Origin: Photobacterium proteolyticum | Lineage (GTDB): Bacteria; Pseudomonadota; Gammaproteobacteria; Enterobacterales; Vibrionaceae | NCBI RefSeq assembly: GCF_001939735.1 | Contig: NZ_MJIL01000090.1 | Span: 124,001 to 188,000, forward strand | DNA length: 64,000 bases | Direction: 5' to 3' | In this document: piece after piece, positions 35,773-44,717 of the stretch | Numbering within the stretch: position 1 is the stretch's first letter | Layout: the number at the start of each line of letters is the position of its first letter | Position numbers and translations under genes: made by a program | Notes under the pieces: model-generated | What the model saw: only the letters and a program-made list of their open reading frames with translations | Databases searched by the model: none | Told to the model about the DNA's origin: nothing

Positions 35773-36795
35773 ATGCCGTTGTCATTAAGAATAATAAGCT
35801 CTCCTGATGGAGAACCAATTTCTGAATGGAACAAGAACTTCCCGGAAGAGGGTGGCAGTATCGGGCGCTCTTACGGTACTACGATGCAATTGTCTGATGC
35901 GTCGCGAGCTATCTCTGGCACCCACGCGATCATCAACCGCGGCAGCCGCGGATATCAGGTAATGGATGTGAGTACCAACGGACTCTTTATCAACGGTAAT
36001 TCCCAGCCGTTGGGTAAAAATAATAGTTCAAGCCTCAATGATGGCGATGTACTGGATCTCGGCCAGTACCGTTTGATGGTGTCTTGCTTTGTCCCGGAAC
36101 AGGCTACGGTCAAACCGTCTTTTGCGGCTGAGTCGGTGTCATTGGGTGACTGGGGTGACGATCCCTTTGGCACGGAGCCCCCAGTGCAGGAGTTGCCGGT
36201 ACAGCCAGATGCGGTGCGCCGGGAGCCAGAGTTGTCATTTACCGCACTCGCTGATTCGGCGTTCTCGGACAATGCGGCAAATGTTGAATTGGATCCTTTT
36301 GCCAATATGGATCCTGAAGTACTGCCGACGGTTGAGCACATGCATATTGATCAGCTCAAAGATGACAGTTTTGATGATGATCCTTTTTCCGATGAACAGT
36401 CTGAGCTGCTCGCTTCAGTTCCGTTTGTAACGGGTATTCAACCTGCACGAGGCAATTCTCTGACCCAGAGTTCTACAAACCCCGAACCCACAACCCTTCC
36501 GCCGGTCGGAATGGATCCTCAGCAACTCCTGATGATGCAGGCGAGACAGCAGGAAATGATGATTCAGGCTGCTGAAATGGCGCTTGGCAGGCTTATGGAC
36601 GAGATGGCTCCGACCAGTCTTGAAGAGATGTTTAAAGATCTGGTTAGGCCCGGCTTTTTTAGCCCTAAGCCGGATTATTGGGAAATGTATAAGCGGTATT
36701 TTCTGCGTCAGCAGGACAACCAAGAGTGGCAATTAAAATTCAAAGCGTATTTCAGCGAGAGCTTACGCATTAAACAATCTCTTGGAGAAAAGTGA
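35773..36795 (+). CDS. T6SS FHA-domain protein (TagH/Fha)
   Basis: 340 residues from the ATG at 35773, directly after AGGAGAGG; an in-frame upstream start lies inside the previous gene and has no such site. The FHA domain covers about 15-110, with phosphothreonine-binding residues in GGSIGRSYGTT, SRAISGTHAII and VSTNGLFING. A long acidic, low-order linker follows (DPFGTEPP, DDDPFSDEQ). The C-terminus (about 245-340) is a helical TagH-type end, FKDLVRPGFFSPKPDYWEMY. In related systems Fha is the target of the PpkA kinase and switches on assembly; a kinase gene is present at 44718. Confidence 0.88.
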   Translation: MPLSLRIISSPDGEPISEWNKNFPEEGGSIGRSYGTTMQLSDASRAISGTHAIINRGSRGYQVMDVSTNGLFINGNSQPLGKNNSSSLNDGDVLDLGQYRLMVSCFVPEQATVKPSFAAESVSLGDWGDDPFGTEPPVQELPVQPDAVRREPELSFTALADSAFSDNAANVELDPFANMDPEVLPTVEHMHIDQLKDDSFDDDPFSDEQSELLASVPFVTGIQPARGNSLTQSSTNPEPTTLPPVGMDPQQLLMMQARQQEMMIQAAEMALGRLMDEMAPTSLEEMFKDLVRPGFFSPKPDYWEMYKRYFLRQQDNQEWQLKFKAYFSESLRIKQSLGEK

Positions 36796-36796
36796 T

Positions 36797-37270
36797 ATGG
36801 CAAAAAAGCTTTTAATACTCCTTAGCGTTTTCTTGATCAGCGGATGTAGCTATCTAACGTTTTGGAAAGATGCGTCACCACTACAGGTAATCGTCAATAT
36901 TGAGGCTGCCAACAATATTAATCCCAATGTTGATGGCCTGGCCTCCCCGCTGGAAGTTCGTGTTTATCAACTTCAGGACAGCGAAGCTTTTAACCAGGCA
37001 AGTTTTATTGATCTCTATAACGATGATCAGGGTGTACTGAAAGCCGGCCTGTTGTCAAAGCGGAACCTTGATAGCGTGTTACCTGGTGAAAAGCGTCAAG
37101 TAGCTATCCCGTTGATTGCCGAGACGGAGTACATCGCAGTTGTGGCTGCTTTTGCGGATTTTCGTGAAGCCAAAAACAAAGTGATTCTGCAGATTCAAGC
37201 TGGATTACCTGTTGTGGTTGATGTCAAGGTTGATGGCGTCAATGTCAGTATTACCGGTCAAGAGGACTAA
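36797..37270 (+). CDS. tssJ: T6SS outer-membrane lipoprotein TssJ
   Basis: 157 residues from the ATG at 36797 (a TTG 15 nt upstream is in frame but overlaps fha). A lipoprotein signal with lipobox LISGC places Cys17 as the lipidated residue. The body matches TssJ/VasD: LQVIVNIEAANNINPNVDG, PLEVRVYQLQDSEAFNQASF, and VLPGEKRQVAIPLIAETEYI. TssJ anchors the TssLM membrane complex to the outer membrane. Confidence 0.92.
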   Translation: MAKKLLILLSVFLISGCSYLTFWKDASPLQVIVNIEAANNINPNVDGLASPLEVRVYQLQDSEAFNQASFIDLYNDDQGVLKAGLLSKRNLDSVLPGEKRQVAIPLIAETEYIAVVAAFADFREAKNKVILQIQAGLPVVVDVKVDGVNVSITGQED

Positions 37271-37276
37271 CCAAAA

Positions 37277-38599
37277 ATGGATAAGAAAAAAGTTGTTTGG
37301 TCTGAAGGTATGTTCCTTAGCCCGCAGCATTTCCAGCAGCAGGAGCGTTACCTGGAAGGTTTCGTAAAAAATTATCGTGAGCTGATGATCCCGAACCGTT
37401 TTGGTTTGGTGGCATTGGAGCTTGATAGCGCGTTGAACAATATTGGTAAAGTAGGAATAAAGCGGGCGAAAGGACTATTTCCTGATGGAACGCCATTTGA
37501 TATACAAAACGGTCTGGCTCTGGAAGTGCCTGCTGGTACCAATGACAAATTGGTTTATCTGGCATTGCCTATTTACCGCACGGGCGTGGTTGATATTGGC
37601 AGTCCGCAAGATAAACACCGTCGCTATCATCGCCTTGATCACAATGTGTTTGATACCAGCCGGGATCATAGTGAAGCTCTCCAGCTTGAATTGGCTTGCC
37701 TGAATATAGAGCTAAAACTGGAAGGGGATGATCTACAGGATTATACCGTGATCCCTATCGCCCATGTGACCGAGCATAAGGCTGACGGTGAGGTAGTACT
37801 GAACAAAGCTTTCATTCCTGTGTGTCTGCATTTCACTGTATCTGATTATCTGCAGGATAACGTCAATGATATTTATGCCCAGATGCAATATCGGGCGCGC
37901 AGTATTTCTCAGCGCTTGCAGGTTGAGTCCGTCAGTAAAAGCCATCAGGCTCTGATCCGCGATTACTTGTGGCTGCAAGCCTTGGGACGATGGCTGCCAA
38001 CGATGAAAACCTGGCTCGATACCGGCACGGTTGCCCCGCAGGATATTTACCATGAATGCCTGAAAATTGTTGGTGAAATGCAGGGACTGGAAGGGAAGAT
38101 GCCGCAGGAGTACGGGTGCTGGGAATATAGCCGCCTTTACTCATTGTTCGCCGGATTATTTTCGGATATCCGGATTTTGCTTCGTGAGGTGCAGCTTGAC
38201 AGCCTGACCACATTGGTTTGGGATTCAAGCCTATTTGAAAAGCGCCGCCTGTTGCGTACCTTGGTTCAGGATCGCGCTTTGTTTAATGGTGGGCGCTTTG
38301 TGTTGGTGGTGTCGTCAGCACTGGGTTCAGTCAAACTTAGTGAACAGTTCCCGTTGGCCAGTAAACTGGCTGGAAACAGTACCATTGCTGATCTTGTCCG
38401 TAATGCGCTTTCCGGCGTACCGCTCCGTACTCTTCCGGTTCCGCCTTCTGAGCTAAAGGCACGTAGTGATGCCGCGTATTTTGAAATCGATACCCAGTCA
38501 GCGTTGTGGCGTGAGCTGATCCAGAAAGATGAACCTATCGCACTGCATATCGATAGCCGTATCGGTGATATTGATGTTGAATTTTTCGTGATTCGCTAG
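37277..38599 (+). CDS. tssK: T6SS baseplate-membrane linker TssK (VasE)
   Basis: 440 residues, usual TssK length. It starts with the hallmark KKVVWSEGMFLSPQHFQQQE, continues with RFGLVALELDSALNNIGKVG, and ends in the conserved AYFEIDTQSALWRELIQKDE and a short beta segment. TssK trimers join the TssFGE wedges to the TssJLM complex. It is 6 nt after tssJ and 11 nt before tssL. Confidence 0.95.
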   Translation: MDKKKVVWSEGMFLSPQHFQQQERYLEGFVKNYRELMIPNRFGLVALELDSALNNIGKVGIKRAKGLFPDGTPFDIQNGLALEVPAGTNDKLVYLALPIYRTGVVDIGSPQDKHRRYHRLDHNVFDTSRDHSEALQLELACLNIELKLEGDDLQDYTVIPIAHVTEHKADGEVVLNKAFIPVCLHFTVSDYLQDNVNDIYAQMQYRARSISQRLQVESVSKSHQALIRDYLWLQALGRWLPTMKTWLDTGTVAPQDIYHECLKIVGEMQGLEGKMPQEYGCWEYSRLYSLFAGLFSDIRILLREVQLDSLTTLVWDSSLFEKRRLLRTLVQDRALFNGGRFVLVVSSALGSVKLSEQFPLASKLAGNSTIADLVRNALSGVPLRTLPVPPSELKARSDAAYFEIDTQSALWRELIQKDEPIALHIDSRIGDIDVEFFVIR

Positions 38600-38610
38600 G
38601 AACTTAGTCC

Positions 38611-39756
38611 ATGACTTCATTATTCAATGAACAAGAGACGATCGCGATCCGCCGATCAGAGCCTGTCAGAAATGGCAGGCAGGAAGAGCAAGTTGTAACA
38701 CTTGACTTAAGTGGTACTGAAAAGCTGATTGAGCAGCTGGCGATCTATGATAATCCGTTACTCAATGCGGGTAGTGGGCTGCTTGCGTTGCTGGTGAGTT
38801 TGCCGCGTCAGGCATCACCGCTTGACATCGATGGTTTCCGTCAGCAGTTGTTAGACAGTATCGCCGACTTTAAGCGGCGCGGGCTGTTTTTGGATTACCA
38901 CCCTAGCGTAATTGAAAAAAGCTGCTTTGTACTATGCGCGGCATTCGATGAAACGATCCTCTACACCAGCTGGGGTGAAAAATCCCGTTGGGAAAACCAT
39001 TCTTTACTGAGCAAAGTATTTAACCAGCGTGATGGGGGGGAGGTCTTTTTCAGCCTGCTTGATCAGGCCCGTCGTCAACCTGGCAAGCTGGTAGATTTTC
39101 TCGAGCTGCAATATGTACTGATTATGCTGGGCTTTCTTGGAAAGTACCGTCACGCTGAGCGCCAGAAAATCAACGAGCTCAAGTCTGAGCTGTATACGAT
39201 TATCCGCTATTATCGCGAAGAGTCGGCTTTGCAGGTTCCCAAAACACCAGAATTGCCAGAGGTGCAAAAGCCATGGTGCTTCCTCAGCTCGACCAAGTTA
39301 TTGCTCATCACCCTGTCGGTACTTCTTGGCTCGTACTTTTTCTCTGAGTACTGGTATCAAAATCGCAGTGAAGCGACATTGTTGGCATTCAGTTCGCTTA
39401 AGATGGATGGATTTGATCATGCGACCCGAAACCAAGATTTGGTTTATGTCAGCACTGACGAAGATCTGGGGCTGGTCAGTAGCGACAAAGAGCAAGTGCC
39501 ACAGCCTGATACTGCAGCTGCACCTAAGGTTGGTTGGGAGATCTTACTGGCTGGTTTTGCCGAGCATGCTGATGGTGAGCGGCTTGCAAAAGAACTGAGA
39601 GTGGCAGGTTACTCCGTCACGCTTAAAGATGTGGCTGGTGGCACCGAACTTATCGTTCCGAATCAAGCTGATATGAGCAAAGCAAATTTGCTGAAAAATG
39701 AGCTAAATATTCGCTTTGGCCTAAATGCATCAGTACGTCGGAATAGACAAGAATAA
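38611..39756 (+). CDS. tssL: T6SS membrane protein TssL (DotU) with C-terminal SPOR-like domain
   Basis: 381 residues. The cytoplasmic DotU domain (about 35-200) has DNPLLNAGSGLLALLVSLPR, the signature CFVLCAAFDETILYTSWGE, and VLIMLGFLGKYRHAE. A membrane helix lies near 228-250 (STKLLLITLSVLLGSYFFS). The periplasmic remainder is about 130 residues and ends in a domain that looks like SPOR (ILLAGFAEHADGERLAKEL, then AGYSVTLKDVAGGTELIVP), which would bind peptidoglycan. Many TssL proteins lack any such extension. It ends where tssM starts. Confidence 0.92.
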   Translation: MTSLFNEQETIAIRRSEPVRNGRQEEQVVTLDLSGTEKLIEQLAIYDNPLLNAGSGLLALLVSLPRQASPLDIDGFRQQLLDSIADFKRRGLFLDYHPSVIEKSCFVLCAAFDETILYTSWGEKSRWENHSLLSKVFNQRDGGEVFFSLLDQARRQPGKLVDFLELQYVLIMLGFLGKYRHAERQKINELKSELYTIIRYYREESALQVPKTPELPEVQKPWCFLSSTKLLLITLSVLLGSYFFSEYWYQNRSEATLLAFSSLKMDGFDHATRNQDLVYVSTDEDLGLVSSDKEQVPQPDTAAAPKVGWEILLAGFAEHADGERLAKELRVAGYSVTLKDVAGGTELIVPNQADMSKANLLKNELNIRFGLNASVRRNRQE

Positions 39757-42700
39757 TGAAAATGATGAAATTAAATAAACCATTACTTTTCCTGTCGGTA
39801 GGTCTGTTTGCTTGCTTTGGAGCTGCATGGCTGTGGATACCGGTAGATCCTGAGTCAGATTCTCTGCTTAAGCCGATTATTATGGTGGGGGTTTTGATTG
39901 CAGCATTACTGGCGTTATTCTTTTGTTATCGCCCGGAACGTTCGAAGGAGAAAGACCAACAGCACGAGCAGTCAATCTTATTTAAGCAGGATGTCAGGAC
40001 TATCCGTCAGCTATTTAAAGCTGCTGTTAAACAATTGCGTGGCGTTCATGGCAATAAGCTGAAAAGCTTATATGAGCTACCCTGGTATGTGCTCATTGGC
40101 GGTGAAAATGATGCCAAGAGCAGCTTGTTGCAGCAAAACAACCTTGAGCCTGTTCTGCACCGTGCCGTTGACGAAAGCGATACTGACCAGTATATCCGGT
40201 TTTGGAGTAACGACAATGCTGTTGTCATTGAAGTCGGCCATCGCCTATTCGACAGTGAAGGCATTGATGAAGGCTTGTGGAGAGAGCTGGCCAAGCAACT
40301 GCTGAGGTACCGACCGCGCCAGGCAATGAACGGGGTGATTACAGCTATTGGCTGTGATCAATTTTTACAGTGCGATAAAAAAGCACGTCATGTCCTGAGT
40401 ACTAATCTTCAGGAGGCGATCCTACAACTGGGTGAACAGACAGGGCTGGCATTGCCTGTATATCCGGTCTTTACTAAAGCTGATACGATTTCTGACTTTG
40501 TCAATTTCTTTGCCAGTTATTCCGGTTGTGATGTCGAAAACCCGTTTGGTGTGACTTTTGCCATCGATGAGAAACATCACTTTGACCCCCGCACACTTGA
40601 CCGCTCTTGTCAGGATATCCTGAAGAACCTAGTGCAGCAGCAATTTCAGCTGTTGCGTGAAGCGCGTAGGGATGAAACGGACTCTGTTATTGCGTTGCCG
40701 TACCAGTTGTCGGTGTTTTTTGAGCGTGCCAATGAGTTGCTGACTAACCTCGGACGGGAAAACCGGGTACGTCAGGCTGTCTGGGTTCGAGGCATGTATC
40801 TGGTTACTACTGGGCAGAAGGGAAGCAGTTATGATCTTCTTACTCAGTTGGTCGCTGAAAAGGCGGCGTTTAACGCGGATATTACCCACTCTCAGCCTCA
40901 GGGACGAAAGAACCTGTTTTCAAGCCGGATCTTCAGTCATGTTATTTTGCCAGAAGCCGATATTGTCGGGGTTAACACCCAGCGTCATTATGGCTACCTC
41001 GCTGTCCGCAGTGCTTTTGTCTGTGGTTTAGTGGGAGTTATCGCAGCCTTTGGTTTGCAGCTACAGGAAAACTGGAACTATGACGAAGCATTCAGGAGCA
41101 AAGCCATTACCGAGCTGAGCTTATATCGCAAGGATGTTAACAGGTTACAGGAAGGGCATTCGGGCCTGGCTGAACTGATCCCGGTCTTGAATGAGCTGCG
41201 GGAAGTGGATCAGCAAGGGGCACAACCTTTGCCTTGGTATCAGAAAGTTAGTATTAAGCAAGACGATACTGCCGAGCAGATCCAAAATGTTTACCAGCAG
41301 CAATTGCAGTTGTTCCTGTTGCCACAAATCGCCGACCTGCTGAGCAGCGAATTGTATGCCTACGTTAATTTGGGCAACCCGAGTAAGGTTTTTGAGGTCT
41401 TGCGCTATTATCAAATGCTGTTTGATGCCAAGCGCTTAGATCAGGATGAGATGGTTGGTTATCTGGTCGATACCCTTAATGATCAGGGTGATATTTCAGT
41501 TGATAGTATTAATCAGCTTAGCTTCTTGATGACAGACTTATTCAGTAGCGACTATAGCCGAGCTCTGGATCCTAACGAAGAGCTGATTTCTGTCGCGGTG
41601 CAGAATCTGGAGGGATTATCTCCGGAGCGTCTGATTTATGCCCGTGTTAAGTCTTTGCCTGAGTACCGCAATCGAGTGGATGTGCGTCGACAGCTCGGTG
41701 ATAAGTTCTCTTCGATGTTCCGCTTCAAGTCCGGTTTCCATGGCTACCTGCTTCCTGAACTCTATACCCGTCAGGGGCATGCAAATATTGATTTATCTGT
41801 TAAGTCATCTCTTCTGAAAAAACAGCTTGAAGAGTTTAAATCAATCCAGGGAGATATGTCTGGAGCATCAGTTGCAGAGCTCACTAAGCTCAGCAAGAAA
41901 GTGCAGCGACTCTACTATTCCGATTATGTCTATCAGTGGAAAGAGCTGATCAAACATATTGAGATAAAAGAGTTCGACAGCATGGCAGATCTGGCTTATG
42001 CGGTACAGACTGTTCGGGATCCGGCAAATAGCCCGTTGATTGATGTGCTTGATGCTGTGGTGATTAACACCACATTGGCGACGGAAAATGATGCTGACAC
42101 TAAAGGCAATACCAAGGCAGCTAGACAGTTGGGTCTGAAGAAAACGGCGAAAATACTTAAAAAGGTCGACAAAGTTAACCGTATTGCAGGTGACAAGCTG
42201 GTTCGATTGCAGCCGTCTTATGTGGTCAACGATGCATTTAATAGTTACGCCGCTTTTATGGCGAGCCAAGGCCAGAGTGCACCTGTTGATGAGTTGATAG
42301 CAGAGCTTGATAACCTTAACACCTATCTTGATGCCGCTTTGACGAGCAGCGATCCCGGTAAAGCCTTGTATGGTTATGCCAAGGCACATGCCGCAGGCAG
42401 CCAGGATCCCTTGGTGACACTACGACGGCAATCTAGCCGTGCTCCTCGCCAGATCGCGTCCTGGGTAACTGAAATAGGTAAACAAACCTGGAAGCGGGTT
42501 GTGAATGGTGGCGTAGGTTACCTCAATACCCAGTGGCAGGAGCAGGTTTATGTGTTCTACCGTCAGGCTATTGAAGGCCGCTTTCCTTTTGCTTTACAAG
42601 GCCGAGGTGAGGTGGCTATTGATGATTTTGCGACCCTGTTTAAGCCGCAGGGACGGATTGATCAGTTTATCACCACGGAGCTTCAGCCATTTGCTTATTG

Positions 42701-43217
42701 GGACAATGGTACCCTTAAGCTGGCCGAAGTGGATGGTGAAAAACTACCGCTACACACATTGACCTTAAAGCAAATCAAGCGCGCGAAAGAGATCCGGGAG
42801 CTGTTCTTTGGCCCGACCGGACAGGAGTTGGCATTGCAACTGCGTCTGAAAGCCAGCTCGATGAGTACGACGACAACGAAGTTTGACCTTCGCGAAACGG
42901 AAAGTGTGTTTTCTTACCGCCATGGCCCAAGACTGTGGCAGGACATCGTGTGGCCTTCTGCCGGGAGAGACGGTTATATTTCGGCAAATTTCTACAAGGG
43001 AGAAAATCGTATAGCCAGTCAGTCATACTCCGGGGAGTGGGCATTGTTTAGGATGTTGTTCGATGGCCGTTCCAGTGCAACGGGTGATCGGAGAGTTCGA
43101 AACTTGCTCTACAAACTTGGTGATGAAGAAGTCGTCTTGAAGTATTCACTGAAAGACAGCAACTTGCCACTATCCAAGGGACTATTAACCAGCTTTAACC
43201 TGCCTTCAGCGCTATAG
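39756..43217 (+). CDS. tssM: T6SS membrane-complex protein TssM (IcmF/VasK)
   Basis: 1153 residues, full length. Two N-terminal membrane helices (about 10-29 and 40-58), then the cytoplasmic NTPase-like region, then a third helix near 415-435 and a long periplasmic part that meets TssJ. The P-loop position reads VLIGGENDAKSSLL, where the canonical second glycine is replaced by alanine; nucleotide binding is therefore doubtful. The last four codons and the stop lie in a 24-nt palindrome (43203-43226). Closes the core tss gene set. Confidence 0.93.
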   Translation: MKMMKLNKPLLFLSVGLFACFGAAWLWIPVDPESDSLLKPIIMVGVLIAALLALFFCYRPERSKEKDQQHEQSILFKQDVRTIRQLFKAAVKQLRGVHGNKLKSLYELPWYVLIGGENDAKSSLLQQNNLEPVLHRAVDESDTDQYIRFWSNDNAVVIEVGHRLFDSEGIDEGLWRELAKQLLRYRPRQAMNGVITAIGCDQFLQCDKKARHVLSTNLQEAILQLGEQTGLALPVYPVFTKADTISDFVNFFASYSGCDVENPFGVTFAIDEKHHFDPRTLDRSCQDILKNLVQQQFQLLREARRDETDSVIALPYQLSVFFERANELLTNLGRENRVRQAVWVRGMYLVTTGQKGSSYDLLTQLVAEKAAFNADITHSQPQGRKNLFSSRIFSHVILPEADIVGVNTQRHYGYLAVRSAFVCGLVGVIAAFGLQLQENWNYDEAFRSKAITELSLYRKDVNRLQEGHSGLAELIPVLNELREVDQQGAQPLPWYQKVSIKQDDTAEQIQNVYQQQLQLFLLPQIADLLSSELYAYVNLGNPSKVFEVLRYYQMLFDAKRLDQDEMVGYLVDTLNDQGDISVDSINQLSFLMTDLFSSDYSRALDPNEELISVAVQNLEGLSPERLIYARVKSLPEYRNRVDVRRQLGDKFSSMFRFKSGFHGYLLPELYTRQGHANIDLSVKSSLLKKQLEEFKSIQGDMSGASVAELTKLSKKVQRLYYSDYVYQWKELIKHIEIKEFDSMADLAYAVQTVRDPANSPLIDVLDAVVINTTLATENDADTKGNTKAARQLGLKKTAKILKKVDKVNRIAGDKLVRLQPSYVVNDAFNSYAAFMASQGQSAPVDELIAELDNLNTYLDAALTSSDPGKALYGYAKAHAAGSQDPLVTLRRQSSRAPRQIASWVTEIGKQTWKRVVNGGVGYLNTQWQEQVYVFYRQAIEGRFPFALQGRGEVAIDDFATLFKPQGRIDQFITTELQPFAYWDNGTLKLAEVDGEKLPLHTLTLKQIKRAKEIRELFFGPTGQELALQLRLKASSMSTTTTKFDLRETESVFSYRHGPRLWQDIVWPSAGRDGYISANFYKGENRIASQSYSGEWALFRMLFDGRSSATGDRRVRNLLYKLGDEEVVLKYSLKDSNLPLSKGLLTSFNLPSAL

Positions 43218-43226
43218 CGCTGAAGG
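43203..43226 (+). terminator. Perfect palindrome across the tssM stop codon
   Basis: CCTTCAGCGCTA and its exact reverse complement form a 24-nt palindrome whose centre is at the stop codon. A TTTTT run lies about 20 nt further on. It may be a weak terminator ending the core operon before the accessory gene at 43300. Confidence 0.5.
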
Positions 43227-43299
43227 CCAGACTCTACATTTGGTCTTTTTAGACAGAAATGAATACAGTTCAACATAGTCGATATAAGAGGTAATAATA

Positions 43300-44609
43300 A
43301 TGGCTGATGTTTCCGCGAATACGTCATCGGGTAGTGTGACGAATTTTGCCGAGGTCACAACATGTTGGGACCTATCGCAGATGAGCTTGCAGGGCAGGGC
43401 ACAATATGAGGCCCGAGTTGGGATTATTAATTATTTAGCAACACTGGACTTTAAAAAGACACCCTCGCTGTCGAGTAGTGTTTTGGATAACTTTGTTAAT
43501 GATTCAACCATTACCAATGACATTGCCGGGCTGGCGAAAAAAGGCTGCACGGCGGTGCTAAAGCAGACTGGTCCTGGTCGGTCTGTATTGGGTGCTGTTG
43601 AAACGGCTGGTAAGAAATGGGAACAGGTCAAAAAGAAAATCATCGCCAAACTGGAGTCTTTTTTCAGCCGTCTGATCAATAACCTGAAAAAAAATACGCT
43701 GAGGTAACTTGGGTTGTTTCTTATCTGTCTGAGATGGCTGGTTGGCTAGTTGGTACATTGGTACGAGATATTACCCATGCAATCCCGGGCTGGGGGTATG
43801 TGCAAGATACTGCCGATTTGTATAAAGGTGTGAAGAAAGCGGTGGTCAATGCTTCTCGCTACTTTGATCTAAAGAGTGCCGGTAAAGGTGTGATGTTGCT
43901 TGATGGCCATCCGGATGATATCGCCTACTGGCTAAAGAACCATATTGGTTGTGATGCCATGCTGGGAGTTAAAGACGTATTGGTAACTTCTGGTAAGTTT
44001 GCGGTCAAAATGGCCGGTGATGCTGCTGGCGGGTTGGGAACCATTATTGGCCTGTTGGTTGGGGCATTGACCCGTATCGGTACCTTGGTTGACTATATTG
44101 TTCAACGGGCAAGTGTTGATAAAGCATTGAAAACGGCACGTAAAGAAAAGGATCGGGTACTAAACAAGAATGGCCTGGTGAATGATTGCGATGCGTTCAA
44201 TAAATGGTTCAGCCGCACATTAAAAGTGACGCCTATTTTTGCCTCATTGGTACTCCATGCTGGCGTTGCCGCACATCCGTATAACTTCCTGGAGCTAATA
44301 AACTTTAGTGGTCATGAAATCTCAGCACAGCGCTATGCTCGAGGTGCTAAATATATCCAGAAGCTAAAAGAGGCTGCCGGACAACATATTAGGGACTATT
44401 CTGATGGCTATGGCCTGAGCATTACCAGTTCTTCGGCATGGCAGAATATATTGCTCAAGCAGCAGTTAGCGGGGGGAGCGGTGATTGAATCGGATCTGGT
44501 ATTGCCAAGTCCTGATCAATGGCGCAGAAATGCGATTCGTCGCAAGGCTACTCCGCCGAGTCGCACCCAGTGGCATCGACAGCCAATTCGCAAGAAAGCA
44601 ACAGTGTGA
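43300..44609 (+). pseudogene. Unknown T6SS-cluster gene split by a frameshift at an A8 tract
   Basis: Two frames, 43300-43707 (135 aa) and 43734-44609 (291 aa as annotated from its first ATG), join into one protein of about 436 residues if one extra A is read at the eight-A run 43687-43694. The first frame ends LINNLKK and the second frame is open just upstream of its ATG, reading KKYAEVTWVVSYLSEMAGWL without a stop. I do not recognise the family. The joined product has an N-terminal helical part (about 1-130), hydrophobic glycine-rich segments (MAGWLVGTLVRDITHAIPGW; GGLGTIIGLLVGALTRIG), and a C-terminus with a short repeat (DQWRRNAIRRKAT / TQWHRQPIRKKAT). It could be a disabled gene, a phase-variable one, one decoded by slippage on the A tract, or an assembly error. 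It lies between tssM and the kinase. Confidence 0.7.
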
Positions 44610-44717
44610 TTAAGGGCTAACGGCGTGAACTGTGCCTGAACTGATTACCGTGTCGGTCGAGAACCTCGGCTTGCACGGTGAGCCCTGAACCTTTACTTCA
44701 GTTCTCCCTTTGAACGT

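Noticed and set aside
44610..44717. Gap before the kinase as a further small gene or regulatory RNA
   Set aside because: No frame with a start and no stable terminator-like hairpin; I see nothing I can support.
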